From Pseudomonas costantinii (GTDB lineage Bacteria > Pseudomonadota > Gammaproteobacteria > Pseudomonadales > Pseudomonadaceae): a stretch of DNA of 64,000 nucleotides. The notes under the pieces were generated by a model. That model saw only the letters and a program-made list of their open reading frames with translations, was not told the origin of the DNA and searched no databases. Positions 32,182-42,058 of the stretch are shown piece after piece (position 1 is the first letter of the stretch; each line of letters opens with the position of its first letter). Where the stretch lies: positions 1 to 64,000 of the forward strand of contig NZ_MDDR01000039.1 of the NCBI RefSeq assembly GCF_001870435.1, read 5' to 3'. Position numbers and translations under genes: made by a program.

Positions 32182-34692
32182 ATGTCTTTTCTTTCCAGCA
32201 CCAGGCCCGCACGTTGTGCACTGAAGTTGAAGAAGCTGTCGCTGGCGATTGCCGCCAGCCTGCCGGCTCTGGCGATGGCCGATGACGCTGCGGAAACCTT
32301 CAACACCACGTTCCTGCAGGGCTCGCAGTCATCGGTCGACCTGCAGCAGTTGCTCTCGGCCAACAGCGTGCTGCCGGGCAATTACCGCGTCGACCTGTAC
32401 AGCAACGAAGTGCTGGTGGGACGGCGCGATATCGACTTCAAGCGTAACCCGCAAACCGGCCGCGTCGAAGCCTGCCTGACCCTCGACCTGCTCAAGCAGT
32501 TGGGCATCGACATGACCCGCTTGCAGACCGAAGGCAAAGTCGACCCGCAACACCCACTGGAATGCTACCCCCTGGCGGGCCTGATCGAAGAGGCCAGCGT
32601 GCGTTACGACAGCAGCCGCCTGCGCTTGCTTGCAAGCATCCCGCAAGCGGCCATGCAGCGTGGCCTGCGTGGGTATGTCGACCCACAATTATGGGACGAG
32701 GGCGTGCCTGCCGCGTTCATCAACTATCAGCTCAACAGCAGCCGTACCGCAGGCGACTATAAAACCCGCACCACCAACAACCTGGGCCTGCGCAACGGCA
32801 TCAACCTGGGTGCCTGGCGGCTGCGCAACGAGTCCAACCTGAGCAGCGGCACCGGGCGCCCGAACACCTTCACCAGCAACCGCACGTACCTGCAACATGA
32901 CGTGACCGCGATCAAGGGCCAGTTCAGCGCCGGTGAAATTTTTTCCGACACCGACCTGTTCGACAGCGTGCGCTATCGCGGCCTGAAATTGGCGTCCGAC
33001 GAAGGCATGCGCGCCGACAGCGAGCGCGGTTATGCGCCGGTGATTCGTGGCGTGGCGCAGACCAACGCGACGGTGGAAATCCGTCAGAATGACTACATTC
33101 TCTACACCGCCAACGTGGCGCCGGGGCCGTTCGAGATCAACGACATCTACCCCAGCGGCTCCAACGGTGACCTGCAAATCACCGTGATCGAAGCCGACGG
33201 TAGCCGCCGCGTGACCCGGCAGGCGTTTTCCAGCCTGCCGATCATGGTGCGTGAAGGCCAGGTCAAATACAGCGTCTCGGCGGGTACCTTCAACAGCAAT
33301 GCCGAAGGCCTGGCGACGCCGCGCTTTATCAGCAGCACCGTGGCGTACGGCTTGACCAGCAACCTCAGTGGCATCGTCGGCGTGCAAGCCAGCGAGGATT
33401 ACAACGCGTTGTCGCTCGGTGCCGGCAAGAACACCTCGCTGGGCGCGGTGTCGCTGGATGTCACCCACTCGTCGAGCAAAGCCCGTGGCCAAAGCACTCA
33501 GGGCAACAGCGTACGGGCGTTATATGCCAAGACGTTCGCCGGCACCGACACCAACTTCACCCTGGCCGCCTACCGCTACTCCACCGAGGGCTACCGCAGC
33601 CTCTCCGACCATGTCGAAGACATCAGCGAAGGCGCCCGCGTGCGCACCGGCAATTCGAAAACCCGTACCGACTTGACCATCAACCAGAGCATCGGCCGCA
33701 ACAACGAGTTCGGCAGCCTGTACATGAACGCCAGCGATCAGCGTTACTGGAACCGCGGGGGCTCGCAGAGCTTTTCCGCTGGCTACACCAGTAACTGGGG
33801 CGACTTGAGCTACAACCTGGGAGTGACGCGCACCAAACAAATCGTCACCTGGGGCGAGCCGAGCAGCGACACCCAGGTGAACCTGTCCATCTCGTTCCCG
33901 CTGGGAAGCCAGGCCCGCGCGCCACGCGCGTTTGTCACCACCAGCAGCACTCACGGCGACACCACCACCCAAGCCGGCATCAACGGCTACGTCGCCGATA
34001 CCAGTGACACGTTCTATTCGGTGCAGGCCGGCCACAGCGATACCAGTGGCGATTCGGGCTCGGTGAATATCAACAGCCGCACCTCCGTAGCGGACGTCAG
34101 CCTCGGCTACAGCCAGGGCCAGGGCTACAATTCGCAGAACCTCAACCTTGCCGGTTCCGTGGTGGCCCACGCGGGTGGGATCAACCTGGGGCAGACGGTC
34201 AGTGAAACCTTCGCACTGGCCGAAGTGCCGGGCATCTCCGGTGCCAAGATCAGCAGCTACAGCGGGGTGGAGACTGGTTACAACGGCTATGCGGTGATCC
34301 CCACAGCGCAACCCTACCGGGTGAACTGGATCAGCCTGGACACCCGCGACCTGGGCGGGGATGTAGAAATCACCAACGCCTCCCAGCAGTTGGTACCGCG
34401 CCGAGGTGCCATCGTGGTCGCGCATTACAGTGGGACCACCGGGCGACGCGTGTTGTTTGAGCTGTTTGATGCGCAACACCAGCCATTAGCGTTTGGCGCG
34501 TCGCTGGAGGACGCCTCTGGTAAACAACTGGCGATTGCCGATCCCAATGGCAATGCTTTGGCGTTGGTGGAACAAGACCAAGGCACCCTGACCATCAAGT
34601 GGGGCGAGCAACAATGCAGTGCAACCTATGCGCTGCCACCGCAGAACAAAGCGCTGAACTATGAACGCCAGGCGTTGGTGTGCACCCCTTGA
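32182..34692 (+). CDS. Outer-membrane fimbrial usher
   Basis: An 836-residue usher of the FimD/PapC family, within the usual length of 800-870. Signal peptide near residues 1-33 (LAIAASLPALAMA). The N-terminal domain has FNTTFLQGSQSSVDLQQL and NYRVDLYSNEVLVGRRDI. The barrel and plug follow (GFVR-like ERGYAPVIRGVAQTNATVEI), and the C-terminal domain contains the usual Cys pair. ATG 32182 is chosen because the extension to 32137 reads into the chaperone spacer. It is the last gene of the pilin operon and is the only usher for both fimbrial units in this window. Confidence 0.9.
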   Translation: MSFLSSTRPARCALKLKKLSLAIAASLPALAMADDAAETFNTTFLQGSQSSVDLQQLLSANSVLPGNYRVDLYSNEVLVGRRDIDFKRNPQTGRVEACLTLDLLKQLGIDMTRLQTEGKVDPQHPLECYPLAGLIEEASVRYDSSRLRLLASIPQAAMQRGLRGYVDPQLWDEGVPAAFINYQLNSSRTAGDYKTRTTNNLGLRNGINLGAWRLRNESNLSSGTGRPNTFTSNRTYLQHDVTAIKGQFSAGEIFSDTDLFDSVRYRGLKLASDEGMRADSERGYAPVIRGVAQTNATVEIRQNDYILYTANVAPGPFEINDIYPSGSNGDLQITVIEADGSRRVTRQAFSSLPIMVREGQVKYSVSAGTFNSNAEGLATPRFISSTVAYGLTSNLSGIVGVQASEDYNALSLGAGKNTSLGAVSLDVTHSSSKARGQSTQGNSVRALYAKTFAGTDTNFTLAAYRYSTEGYRSLSDHVEDISEGARVRTGNSKTRTDLTINQSIGRNNEFGSLYMNASDQRYWNRGGSQSFSAGYTSNWGDLSYNLGVTRTKQIVTWGEPSSDTQVNLSISFPLGSQARAPRAFVTTSSTHGDTTTQAGINGYVADTSDTFYSVQAGHSDTSGDSGSVNINSRTSVADVSLGYSQGQGYNSQNLNLAGSVVAHAGGINLGQTVSETFALAEVPGISGAKISSYSGVETGYNGYAVIPTAQPYRVNWISLDTRDLGGDVEITNASQQLVPRRGAIVVAHYSGTTGRRVLFELFDAQHQPLAFGASLEDASGKQLAIADPNGNALALVEQDQGTLTIKWGEQQCSATYALPPQNKALNYERQALVCTP

Positions 34693-34722
34693 CGAAGCGT
34701 CCTGGCCGACACCAACTGGGCA

Positions 34723-35211
34723 TCAGACTTTGACGTTTTGTCGGATGTTCCAGCCAAACTTCACCGGCCCGCCGTCCTTGCCACCATCGGCTTTCTGCGG
34801 CTGATAGCTGACGTCGACGGTGGCGAAATTCAAGGCGAAGCTGTCATGCAACACGTCGGCGTTGTTTTCAGCACTGGCGCTGTAAGACACCACCATGACT
34901 TCCTTGAGCGTGATCACCAGATACTCTACCGGGCTGGCTCCCCCGGCCTTGCGCACCACCAGTTTTGCTTCGGGATAATGTTTGCCGCTGGCACAGGCCA
35001 TCATCAAATTAGGGCTCGATTTATCCAGCGGTTTTTTCAGGTTCACGTTGGCAATATCGACCTTGCCCGCACCACCGCCCGTACCGCTATGCATGGACCC
35101 CGACTGCGCCAAACCCCAGGCCCACTCGGTGATATCAATCTCGTCGCGATGGGCTTGATCCCGTGATTCACCCTTGATATCGCCCAGTTTCAAAAACATA
35201 TCAACTGCCAT
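34723..35211 (-). CDS. hcp: Type VI secretion tube protein Hcp
   Basis: A 162-residue Hcp1-type protein. It begins with MAVDMFLKLGDIKGESRD, then DEIDITEWAWGLAQSGS, and ends with KFGWNIRQNVKV, all typical of Hcp. Hcp rings form the T6SS tube and bind effectors inside the ring. AGGGAAG lies before ATG 35211; the longer frame to 35340 is not used. No other T6SS core gene is in the window, so this is an orphan hcp that probably serves a system encoded elsewhere. It is divergent from a likely effector gene. Confidence 0.9.
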   Translation of the reverse strand: MAVDMFLKLGDIKGESRDQAHRDEIDITEWAWGLAQSGSMHSGTGGGAGKVDIANVNLKKPLDKSSPNLMMACASGKHYPEAKLVVRKAGGASPVEYLVITLKEVMVVSYSASAENNADVLHDSFALNFATVDVSYQPQKADGGKDGGPVKFGWNIRQNVKV

Positions 35212-35396
35212 GGTTCTTCCCTGTCTCTGTAGGCGTCGGTACTGACGTGGCGCGCACTTTTCACTAACACGACAGGTGCTAACAAGACGCCAAAGCAGGA
35301 TAAGGAAGCACCTGACCTGAATTGGCGAACCTTCCGACATTCAGCCCTGCCTGCCCGTCTCTACTCTCTCGGCTCCCGCATAAAAGGAGTTTAGGA

Positions 35397-36311
35397 ATGG
35401 CGGCTTCCCTGCTGAAAGATGGGTTCCCCTCAGCCCACCGCACCACACGCCAACGACTTGAAAGCAGCCTGGATCTGCGCCGGTTGTTCTCTGCCATTGA
35501 CGCGGACCCGGTATTGATTGGCGCTGGGGTTGTGTACATCGACGAGGAATTCAACGTGGTGGTATTGCGTGAGTTTCAGGCGATTTGCAGTGTGGTGCCG
35601 AAGAAGGTGGTGCTGCGCGAAGCCCCTCGATATGTCGGGCCTGCGGAGTTCAAGCGGATGCTGGAGCATGAACCGCGGCAGTCGCGATTGGTGGCTGAAG
35701 TGATGAATACAGCGGTGACGTGTACGGGGGCAATATTGAGTTGGGTGGTGGTTACGAGTGGAGTGGCATTGATGCCGTTTACAGCAGGGACAAGTGCGGT
35801 TATTTCATTTATTGGAAAAGCTGCTGCTATTGCCGGTACGTTTCAATGCATCGCCGGCGTTGTACGGATAGGATCAGAGGCCGCTTTTCCCGAGTTTAAT
35901 GACTATCTGGATAATGAAGCCTGGTATGAGGCTGCAACGGCCATACTGGACGCTATTGCTTTGTTGGGGGTGGCCACGTCAGCGTTGGTCATAATGAAAG
36001 TGATCGCGACAACCACGAAAGCAACCGGGAAAACGACTCGCCAAATGCTCAAAGGACTCACTCGGCAGGAGCGCGTAAAACTCAACAATGAGTTACTAAG
36101 AATCCGGGACCCAAGGCTAACGCCCAAACTGCTCAAGCTGGAAAAAGCTGCTGGCAGTTCTCCCAAACGTATTAGCGCTGCCTACCTGCAAAAGGCGACC
36201 GTCGTCCATATATTGGAGGCCGCAGCCGCCTCGCTGAGCTTCACCAGCAGTGCAACGAACGGAAACGTCAAAACACTGGCCGTAGGCATCTACGAGGAAT
36301 ACCGTCAGTGA
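35397..36311 (+). CDS. Probable Tse4-like T6SS effector (membrane-active)
   Basis: A 304-residue protein. The N-terminus MAASLLKDGFPSAHRTTRQR and the stretch IDADPVLIGAGVVYIDE resemble what I recall of P. aeruginosa Tse4 and relatives. Three hydrophobic segments lie at about 106-129, 133-157 and 181-203, as expected of a pore-former. There is no signal peptide, which suits delivery through Hcp. AAGGAG precedes ATG 35397. It is divergent from hcp and overlaps a membrane protein gene by four bases (GTGA), the usual effector-immunity coupling. Codon use becomes more AT-rich here than in the flanking genes, suggesting transfer. Confidence 0.65.
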   Translation: MAASLLKDGFPSAHRTTRQRLESSLDLRRLFSAIDADPVLIGAGVVYIDEEFNVVVLREFQAICSVVPKKVVLREAPRYVGPAEFKRMLEHEPRQSRLVAEVMNTAVTCTGAILSWVVVTSGVALMPFTAGTSAVISFIGKAAAIAGTFQCIAGVVRIGSEAAFPEFNDYLDNEAWYEAATAILDAIALLGVATSALVIMKVIATTTKATGKTTRQMLKGLTRQERVKLNNELLRIRDPRLTPKLLKLEKAAGSSPKRISAAYLQKATVVHILEAAAASLSFTSSATNGNVKTLAVGIYEEYRQ

Positions 36312-36814
36312 GTAACCGAAGCAAGATAAAAACCCACCATTACTCAACAGCGTTTATTGAAGATCCCTGGCGATTGCTCAGGCGGTATATGCCGGTTATC
36401 GCAGGCGACCTTCTTGCCGGATGCGGTTCGATTGCATTGACAGCAATACTTGCGATGCTCACCTATCTCTCTACTTACGCCGTAGACGTTGTAGCCAAGA
36501 CAGTTTTTGGGGGCATCATGGTTTTAGGTGGCGTGTTCGCCCTGGCCAAAGCAGAAGTGTTGTATGGGCGTATTCAATGGGTCTGGATAAACGTCAGCGT
36601 CTATCTCATCTGCTTAGTGGCCTCACTCCCCACAATCGTTTACCGCCCCAACGCCTATCTCTACTCCATGGCCCTCCTCAGCTCCCTGATCGGTCTGCTC
36701 ATCCTCAACAGCAACCGCTGCCGCGAAATGCGCCACAAAATGGTCGAGATCCGGAAAAAACGCCAAGACATCATCGCGCCCCTGAAAAAGCAGGGCCGCT
36801 GGAAATGGTGGTAG
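36308..36814 (+). CDS. Probable immunity protein, four-helix membrane protein
   Basis: A 168-residue inner-membrane protein with four hydrophobic segments (about 27-52, 60-80, 92-110, 115-133) and a basic C-terminal tail rich in Lys and Arg. It starts with GTG 36308, overlapping the effector stop by four bases. The coupling, the size and the membrane location fit a Tsi4-like immunity protein that blocks a pore-forming effector in the membrane. The family was not recognised by sequence alone, so the call rests mainly on context. Confidence 0.6.
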   Translation: MSNRSKIKTHHYSTAFIEDPWRLLRRYMPVIAGDLLAGCGSIALTAILAMLTYLSTYAVDVVAKTVFGGIMVLGGVFALAKAEVLYGRIQWVWINVSVYLICLVASLPTIVYRPNAYLYSMALLSSLIGLLILNSNRCREMRHKMVEIRKKRQDIIAPLKKQGRWKWW

Positions 36815-36830
36815 CCAAAGCTCCACCCAT

Positions 36831-38192
36831 TTACGCCCCGACTGCCTGCAATGACTCCACTGCCGCCTCAGCCCGCGCGGCGGTGTGCCGATTCACCGGC
36901 ACCGGCAACCCCAGATGCCCGCGCAGCGTGCTGTGGCTGTACTCGCGGCGGAACAACCCACGCTCACGCAACAGCGGCAACACCTGGTCGGTAAAGCGCG
37001 CGAAGTCATCCGGGGCCCCCACATGGATGTTGAAACCATCCACCGCCTCTTCGACAAACCAACGCTCGATCTCATCAGCCACGGTCTTGGGTGAACCGAC
37101 AAAACTGGAGAACGGCTTGGCAAAACGCAGCGCTGCCTGACGCAAGGTCAAGCCTTGGTCGCGGGCCACCTGCTTGATGTTCTCGGCGTGGCCACGGTAG
37201 CCATTGCTGCCCAAGTCACCCAGGTCCGGGAAGGGTGCATCCAGCGGGTACTGCGTGAAGTCGTGGTAGTTGAACGGCCGCCCCAACTGGACCAGCGCCT
37301 TGTTCAAGTCGAGTTCACCGTTGCGCTCCCGATCGATGGCCCGGGCCTGTTCGTCGGTGTCGGCGATGATCGGCGAAATGCCCGGCAGGATGGTCACGTG
37401 ATCAGGGTTGCGCCCGGCCGCTGCGGTGCGTTGCTTGATGTCGCGGTAGTAGGCCTGGGCATCTTCAAAGTTGCCGACACCGGCGAAAATGCCCTCGGCG
37501 TAGTTTGCCGCCAGGCTGCGCCCGGATTCGGAGATCCCCGCCTGGAAAATCACCGGCTGGCCCTGGGCCGACCGCGCGATGTTCAACGGCCCGGTCACCG
37601 AGAAAAACTCACCGTGGTGATCGAGGCGATGCTGGCGCTGCGGGTCGAGGAACACCTTGGTCTGCCGGTCACGCACAAAGGCGTCATCCTCGTAGGAATC
37701 CCACAAGCCTTGCACCACCTCCAGGTGTTCCGCCGCCCGCCGGTAGCGCTCGGTATGGTCGATATGCTGCTCGCGACCGAAGTTGCCGGCAGCGCCTTCC
37801 AGGCCAGTGGTGACCACATTCCAACCAGCACGGCCGCCACTGATCAAATCCAGCGAAGCAAACTGGCGAGCCACGTTGAAGGGCTCGGTATAGGACGTGG
37901 TGAGGGTCGCCACCAGGCCAATCTTCGACGTTGCACCGGCGACGGCGGACAACAGCGTCAGCGGCTCCAGCCGGTTGAGAAAATGCGGTGCGGAATCGGG
38001 GGTGATGTAAGGGCTGTCAACAATGAAAACCAGGTCAAACTTCGCCGCCTCCGCCTGCTGTGCCTGGGCGCGGTACCAGTCGATGTCCACACTGGCATCG
38101 CCAGGGATTTGCGGGTGCAGCCATTCGTTTTGCGCGGTGCCGACGCCGGTAAGAATGGCGCCGAACTTGAGTTGCCGGGGTGATGTGGACAT
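36831..38192 (-). CDS. LLM-class flavin monooxygenase (NtaA/SnaA/DszA family)
   Basis: A 453-residue luciferase-like monooxygenase. It begins with RQLKFGAILTGVG, contains FDLVFIVDSPYI, LTLLSAVAGATSKIGLVATLTTSYTEPFNVARQFASLDLISGGRAGWNVVTT (core of the family) and ends in a DGFNIHVG-type strand. These enzymes use FMNH2 from a reductase to oxidise sulfonates, sulfones, nitriloacetate or similar compounds. GGAGG lies before ATG 38192. It stands alone and is paralogous to the enzyme at 55865-57196. The substrate is unknown. Confidence 0.85.
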   Translation of the reverse strand: MSTSPRQLKFGAILTGVGTAQNEWLHPQIPGDASVDIDWYRAQAQQAEAAKFDLVFIVDSPYITPDSAPHFLNRLEPLTLLSAVAGATSKIGLVATLTTSYTEPFNVARQFASLDLISGGRAGWNVVTTGLEGAAGNFGREQHIDHTERYRRAAEHLEVVQGLWDSYEDDAFVRDRQTKVFLDPQRQHRLDHHGEFFSVTGPLNIARSAQGQPVIFQAGISESGRSLAANYAEGIFAGVGNFEDAQAYYRDIKQRTAAAGRNPDHVTILPGISPIIADTDEQARAIDRERNGELDLNKALVQLGRPFNYHDFTQYPLDAPFPDLGDLGSNGYRGHAENIKQVARDQGLTLRQAALRFAKPFSSFVGSPKTVADEIERWFVEEAVDGFNIHVGAPDDFARFTDQVLPLLRERGLFRREYSHSTLRGHLGLPVPVNRHTAARAEAAVESLQAVGA

Positions 38193-38334
38193 TGAGTTGA
38201 TCCTCCGTGGATGGCAGTGGAGGCTGAACTTAATACTCGCGCGAGTGGCTTGTGAAAGGCTTTGTAGGTCTATGCTAATTATCAAAACTATTGATTACTT
38301 TAAAGCAACAACATTCAACTATCGCATAACCATG

Positions 38335-38376
38335 AAAACCCAAGCCCCTGGCATTCGTGGGCCAGTGGGCTTGGGG
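38335..38376 (-). terminator. Rho-independent terminator of the dctA operon
   Basis: Read on the minus strand, CCCCAAGCCC and GGGGCTTGGG form a stem with further internal pairing (CTGGCC/GCCAG), followed by TTTT. It lies 20 bases after the dctA stop. Confidence 0.75.
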
Positions 38377-38395
38377 CTGTCTTGCGACAACTCAG

Positions 38396-39724
<1,329 letters not shown>

Positions 39725-39748
39725 GAGTGGACCTTTTTATGGGAGAGG

Positions 39749-40690
39749 CTATGCCACGCGGTTGATCAGGCTCCCGGCGTAGTAACCGTGCAGGTTGGCG
39801 TGGATGCCGTCGGCGAGGCGTTGCAGGCTGCTCTGGCTGGCCCAGGCCACATGGGGCGTGACGATCAGGCTGGGGTGGCGGCTGTTGAGCAGCGGGTGAG
39901 CGGCAGGCGGCGGTTCTTCACACAGCACATCAAGGGCTGCGCCACCCAGACGGCCACGGTTGAGGGCCTCGAGCACGGCCAGCTCATCCACCAGCGGCCC
40001 ACGCGCGGTGTTGATCAGCAAGGCGCCGGGCTTCATTTGCGCCAGTTCTGCAGCGCCGATCAGGTGGCGGTTGTGTTCAGTGAGTGGGCAGTGCAGGGAA
40101 ATCACATCGCTTTGCGCCAGCACGGTTTCAAACGCCTGGTAACCCTGGCGAACCGCCGTCACACCGCGGTGCTCGGCAAACAGCAGGCGCATCCCCAAAG
40201 CACTGGCCAGGCGTGCAGTGGCGAGACCGATAGCGCCTTTGCCGACGATACCGAGCACGCTGCCCTGCACATCCTGGATCGGCTGGCGGTGCACGCAAAA
40301 ATGTCGCGATGTCGGCCAGTCGTGGCGAGCGGCATGCCGGTAGGCAAGCAACTGTCGGCGCAGGTTGAAGACCGAGGCAATCACCGATTCGGCGACGCTT
40401 TGCGCCGAGTACGCCGGCACATTGGAGACCTGGACACCATGCTCCCGGCAAGCCACCAGGTCGATGCAGTCGTAACCGGTGGCCGCCACGCAGATAAACC
40501 GCAAATTCGGCAATTGCTCAAGCTCTTCGCGGCCAATGCGCACCTTATTGGTGATCAGCACATGGGCATGCAGCGCGGTTTGTACCACCTGGTTGGCTGA
40601 CGTGGCGGCACGGTCCTGCCAGTCAGTGACCCACTCCGGCACGAGAAGATTCAGCGGCAGTGTGTCGCTGTCGAGAAACACCACATTCAT
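39749..40690 (-). CDS. D-2-hydroxyacid dehydrogenase
   Basis: A 313-residue NAD(P)-dependent dehydrogenase of the D-isomer 2-hydroxyacid family. The Rossmann motif is GIVGKGAIG (148-156). Catalytic Arg 230 (INTARGPLVDE), Glu 259 and His 280 (VTPHVAW) are present. It interconverts a 2-ketoacid or glyoxylate-like acid and the hydroxyacid. The start overlaps the VOC stop by four bases. In this operon it may reduce the keto product of the lyase reaction; that is inference. Confidence 0.85.
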   Translation of the reverse strand: MNVVFLDSDTLPLNLLVPEWVTDWQDRAATSANQVVQTALHAHVLITNKVRIGREELEQLPNLRFICVAATGYDCIDLVACREHGVQVSNVPAYSAQSVAESVIASVFNLRRQLLAYRHAARHDWPTSRHFCVHRQPIQDVQGSVLGIVGKGAIGLATARLASALGMRLLFAEHRGVTAVRQGYQAFETVLAQSDVISLHCPLTEHNRHLIGAAELAQMKPGALLINTARGPLVDELAVLEALNRGRLGGAALDVLCEEPPPAAHPLLNSRHPSLIVTPHVAWASQSSLQRLADGIHANLHGYYAGSLINRVA

Positions 40691-41082
40691 CGGGCGCTCT
40701 CCGGTTGTACGGATTCGGAGATTTCAATCAGGTTAAGGTCCGGATCGCGCACATACACCGAGCGGATCGGCCCCGTGGCGCCGGTACGCAGTACCGGGCC
40801 TTCGATGATCGGCCAGTCGATCCGCGCCAAATGGGCGATGACCTCATCCAGGGCAATCGAGGCGATAAAACACAGGTCCAGTGCCCCCGGTACCGGCAGG
40901 TGTGCCTTGGGCTCGAACTCATGGCCGCGCACGTGCAGATTGATTTTCTGCTGGCCGAAAGCAAAGGCCTTGCGCCCGCCGGCGAAGGTCTGCACCTGCA
41001 TGCCCATCACGCGCACGTAGAAATCTTCGGCGGCGACCGGGTCGAAGGTGGTGAGTACCAAGTGGTCAAGATGGTCGATCAT
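40687..41082 (-). CDS. VOC (glyoxalase/dioxygenase superfamily) protein
   Basis: A 131-residue vicinal-oxygen-chelate protein. Two beta-alpha-beta-beta-beta units are visible: one starting HLDHLVLTTFDP with metal-ligand candidate His, the second ending DPDLNLIEISES with the conserved Glu ligand. INLHVRGHEF supplies a second His. Such proteins act as epimerases, lyases or isomerases. It overlaps the lyase gene by four bases upstream and the hydroxyacid dehydrogenase gene by four downstream. A methylmalonyl-CoA-epimerase-like role would fit a CoA pathway but is speculative. Confidence 0.7.
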   Translation of the reverse strand: MIDHLDHLVLTTFDPVAAEDFYVRVMGMQVQTFAGGRKAFAFGQQKINLHVRGHEFEPKAHLPVPGALDLCFIASIALDEVIAHLARIDWPIIEGPVLRTGATGPIRSVYVRDPDLNLIEISESVQPESAR

Positions 41083-42044
41083 GGGCGCAGCTCCAGGGTG
41101 TTAGCCACCTGCTTTTCCAGGGTGGCGACATGGGCGGGAATGGGGTGCAGGTCCAGGCGTTTACCGGCCTTGAGCACCTGGCTCGGCACGTCATGGCCGA
41201 TCAGCCCCGGCAACTGCGCAGCCAGTGCCAGGACGCGGTCGAGGTCGACGCCGGTGTCAAAGCCCATCAGTTGCAGCATGTGCAGCAGGTCTTCGGTGCA
41301 CACATTGCCACTGGCGCCGGGCGCATAGGGGCAACCGCCGAGGCCGCCGAGCGAGGCGTCGAAGCGGTCAATACCGGCGTCAATCGCCGCCAAGGCATTG
41401 GCCAGCGCCATGCCGCGGGTGTTGTGAAAATGCAGGGTCAATTGCAGCGCCGGGAAACGCTCACGCACCGCGCGCGACAACGCTTCGACCTGACTCGGGT
41501 AGGCCATGCCGGTGGTGTCGCACAAGGTCACGCCACGAGCGCCCAGCTCGGCAAACCGCTCGACCCAATGCAGCACTTCTCCCACCGGCACATCGCCCTG
41601 CATCGGGCAGCCGAACACAGTGGACAGCGACACGTTGATCGCTACCGGGCCCTGGCCGCCGATCACGCTGAAGACCTCGCGCAATTGGGCAAAGGACTGC
41701 TCACGGCTCATGCGCAGGTTGGAACGGTTATGGGGTTCGCTCACCGACATCACCAGGTTGGCTTCGTCGATGTTGCAGGCCAGCGCTCGCTCGGCACCGC
41801 GTACGTTCGGCACCAATACGGTGTATTCCACCGCCGGGTTGCGGCGAATGCCGTGCATCACTGCCTCGGCATCGCGCAGCGCGGTAATCGCCTTGGGCGA
41901 GGTGAACGAGGTGACTTCGATCTTGGCAAAACCACAGACGCTGAGTTGGTCGATCAACGCGACTTTGTCGGCGGTGTCGATAAAGCGTGCTTCGTTCTGG
42001 AAGCCGTCACGGGTCGCGACTTCCTGCAAAAACAGACGTCTCAT
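41079..42044 (-). CDS. Hydroxymethylglutaryl-CoA lyase-like enzyme
   Basis: A 321-residue TIM-barrel lyase. Arg 12-Asp 13 occur in EVATRDGFQNE, the family's catalytic R-D pair. The metal His pair appears as HFHNTRG (His-Asn where HMG-CoA lyase has His-Asp), and the active-site Cys loop is GGCPYAPGASGN, as in true lyases. It should cleave a 3-hydroxy-acyl-CoA to acetyl-CoA and a keto acid. The substrate may not be HMG-CoA, since the leucine pathway genes are absent. GGAGAAG lies before ATG 42044; the six-residue upstream extension is rejected. Confidence 0.8.
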   Translation of the reverse strand: MRRLFLQEVATRDGFQNEARFIDTADKVALIDQLSVCGFAKIEVTSFTSPKAITALRDAEAVMHGIRRNPAVEYTVLVPNVRGAERALACNIDEANLVMSVSEPHNRSNLRMSREQSFAQLREVFSVIGGQGPVAINVSLSTVFGCPMQGDVPVGEVLHWVERFAELGARGVTLCDTTGMAYPSQVEALSRAVRERFPALQLTLHFHNTRGMALANALAAIDAGIDRFDASLGGLGGCPYAPGASGNVCTEDLLHMLQLMGFDTGVDLDRVLALAAQLPGLIGHDVPSQVLKAGKRLDLHPIPAHVATLEKQVANTLELRP

Positions 42045-42058
42045 GGGACTTCTCCGGT

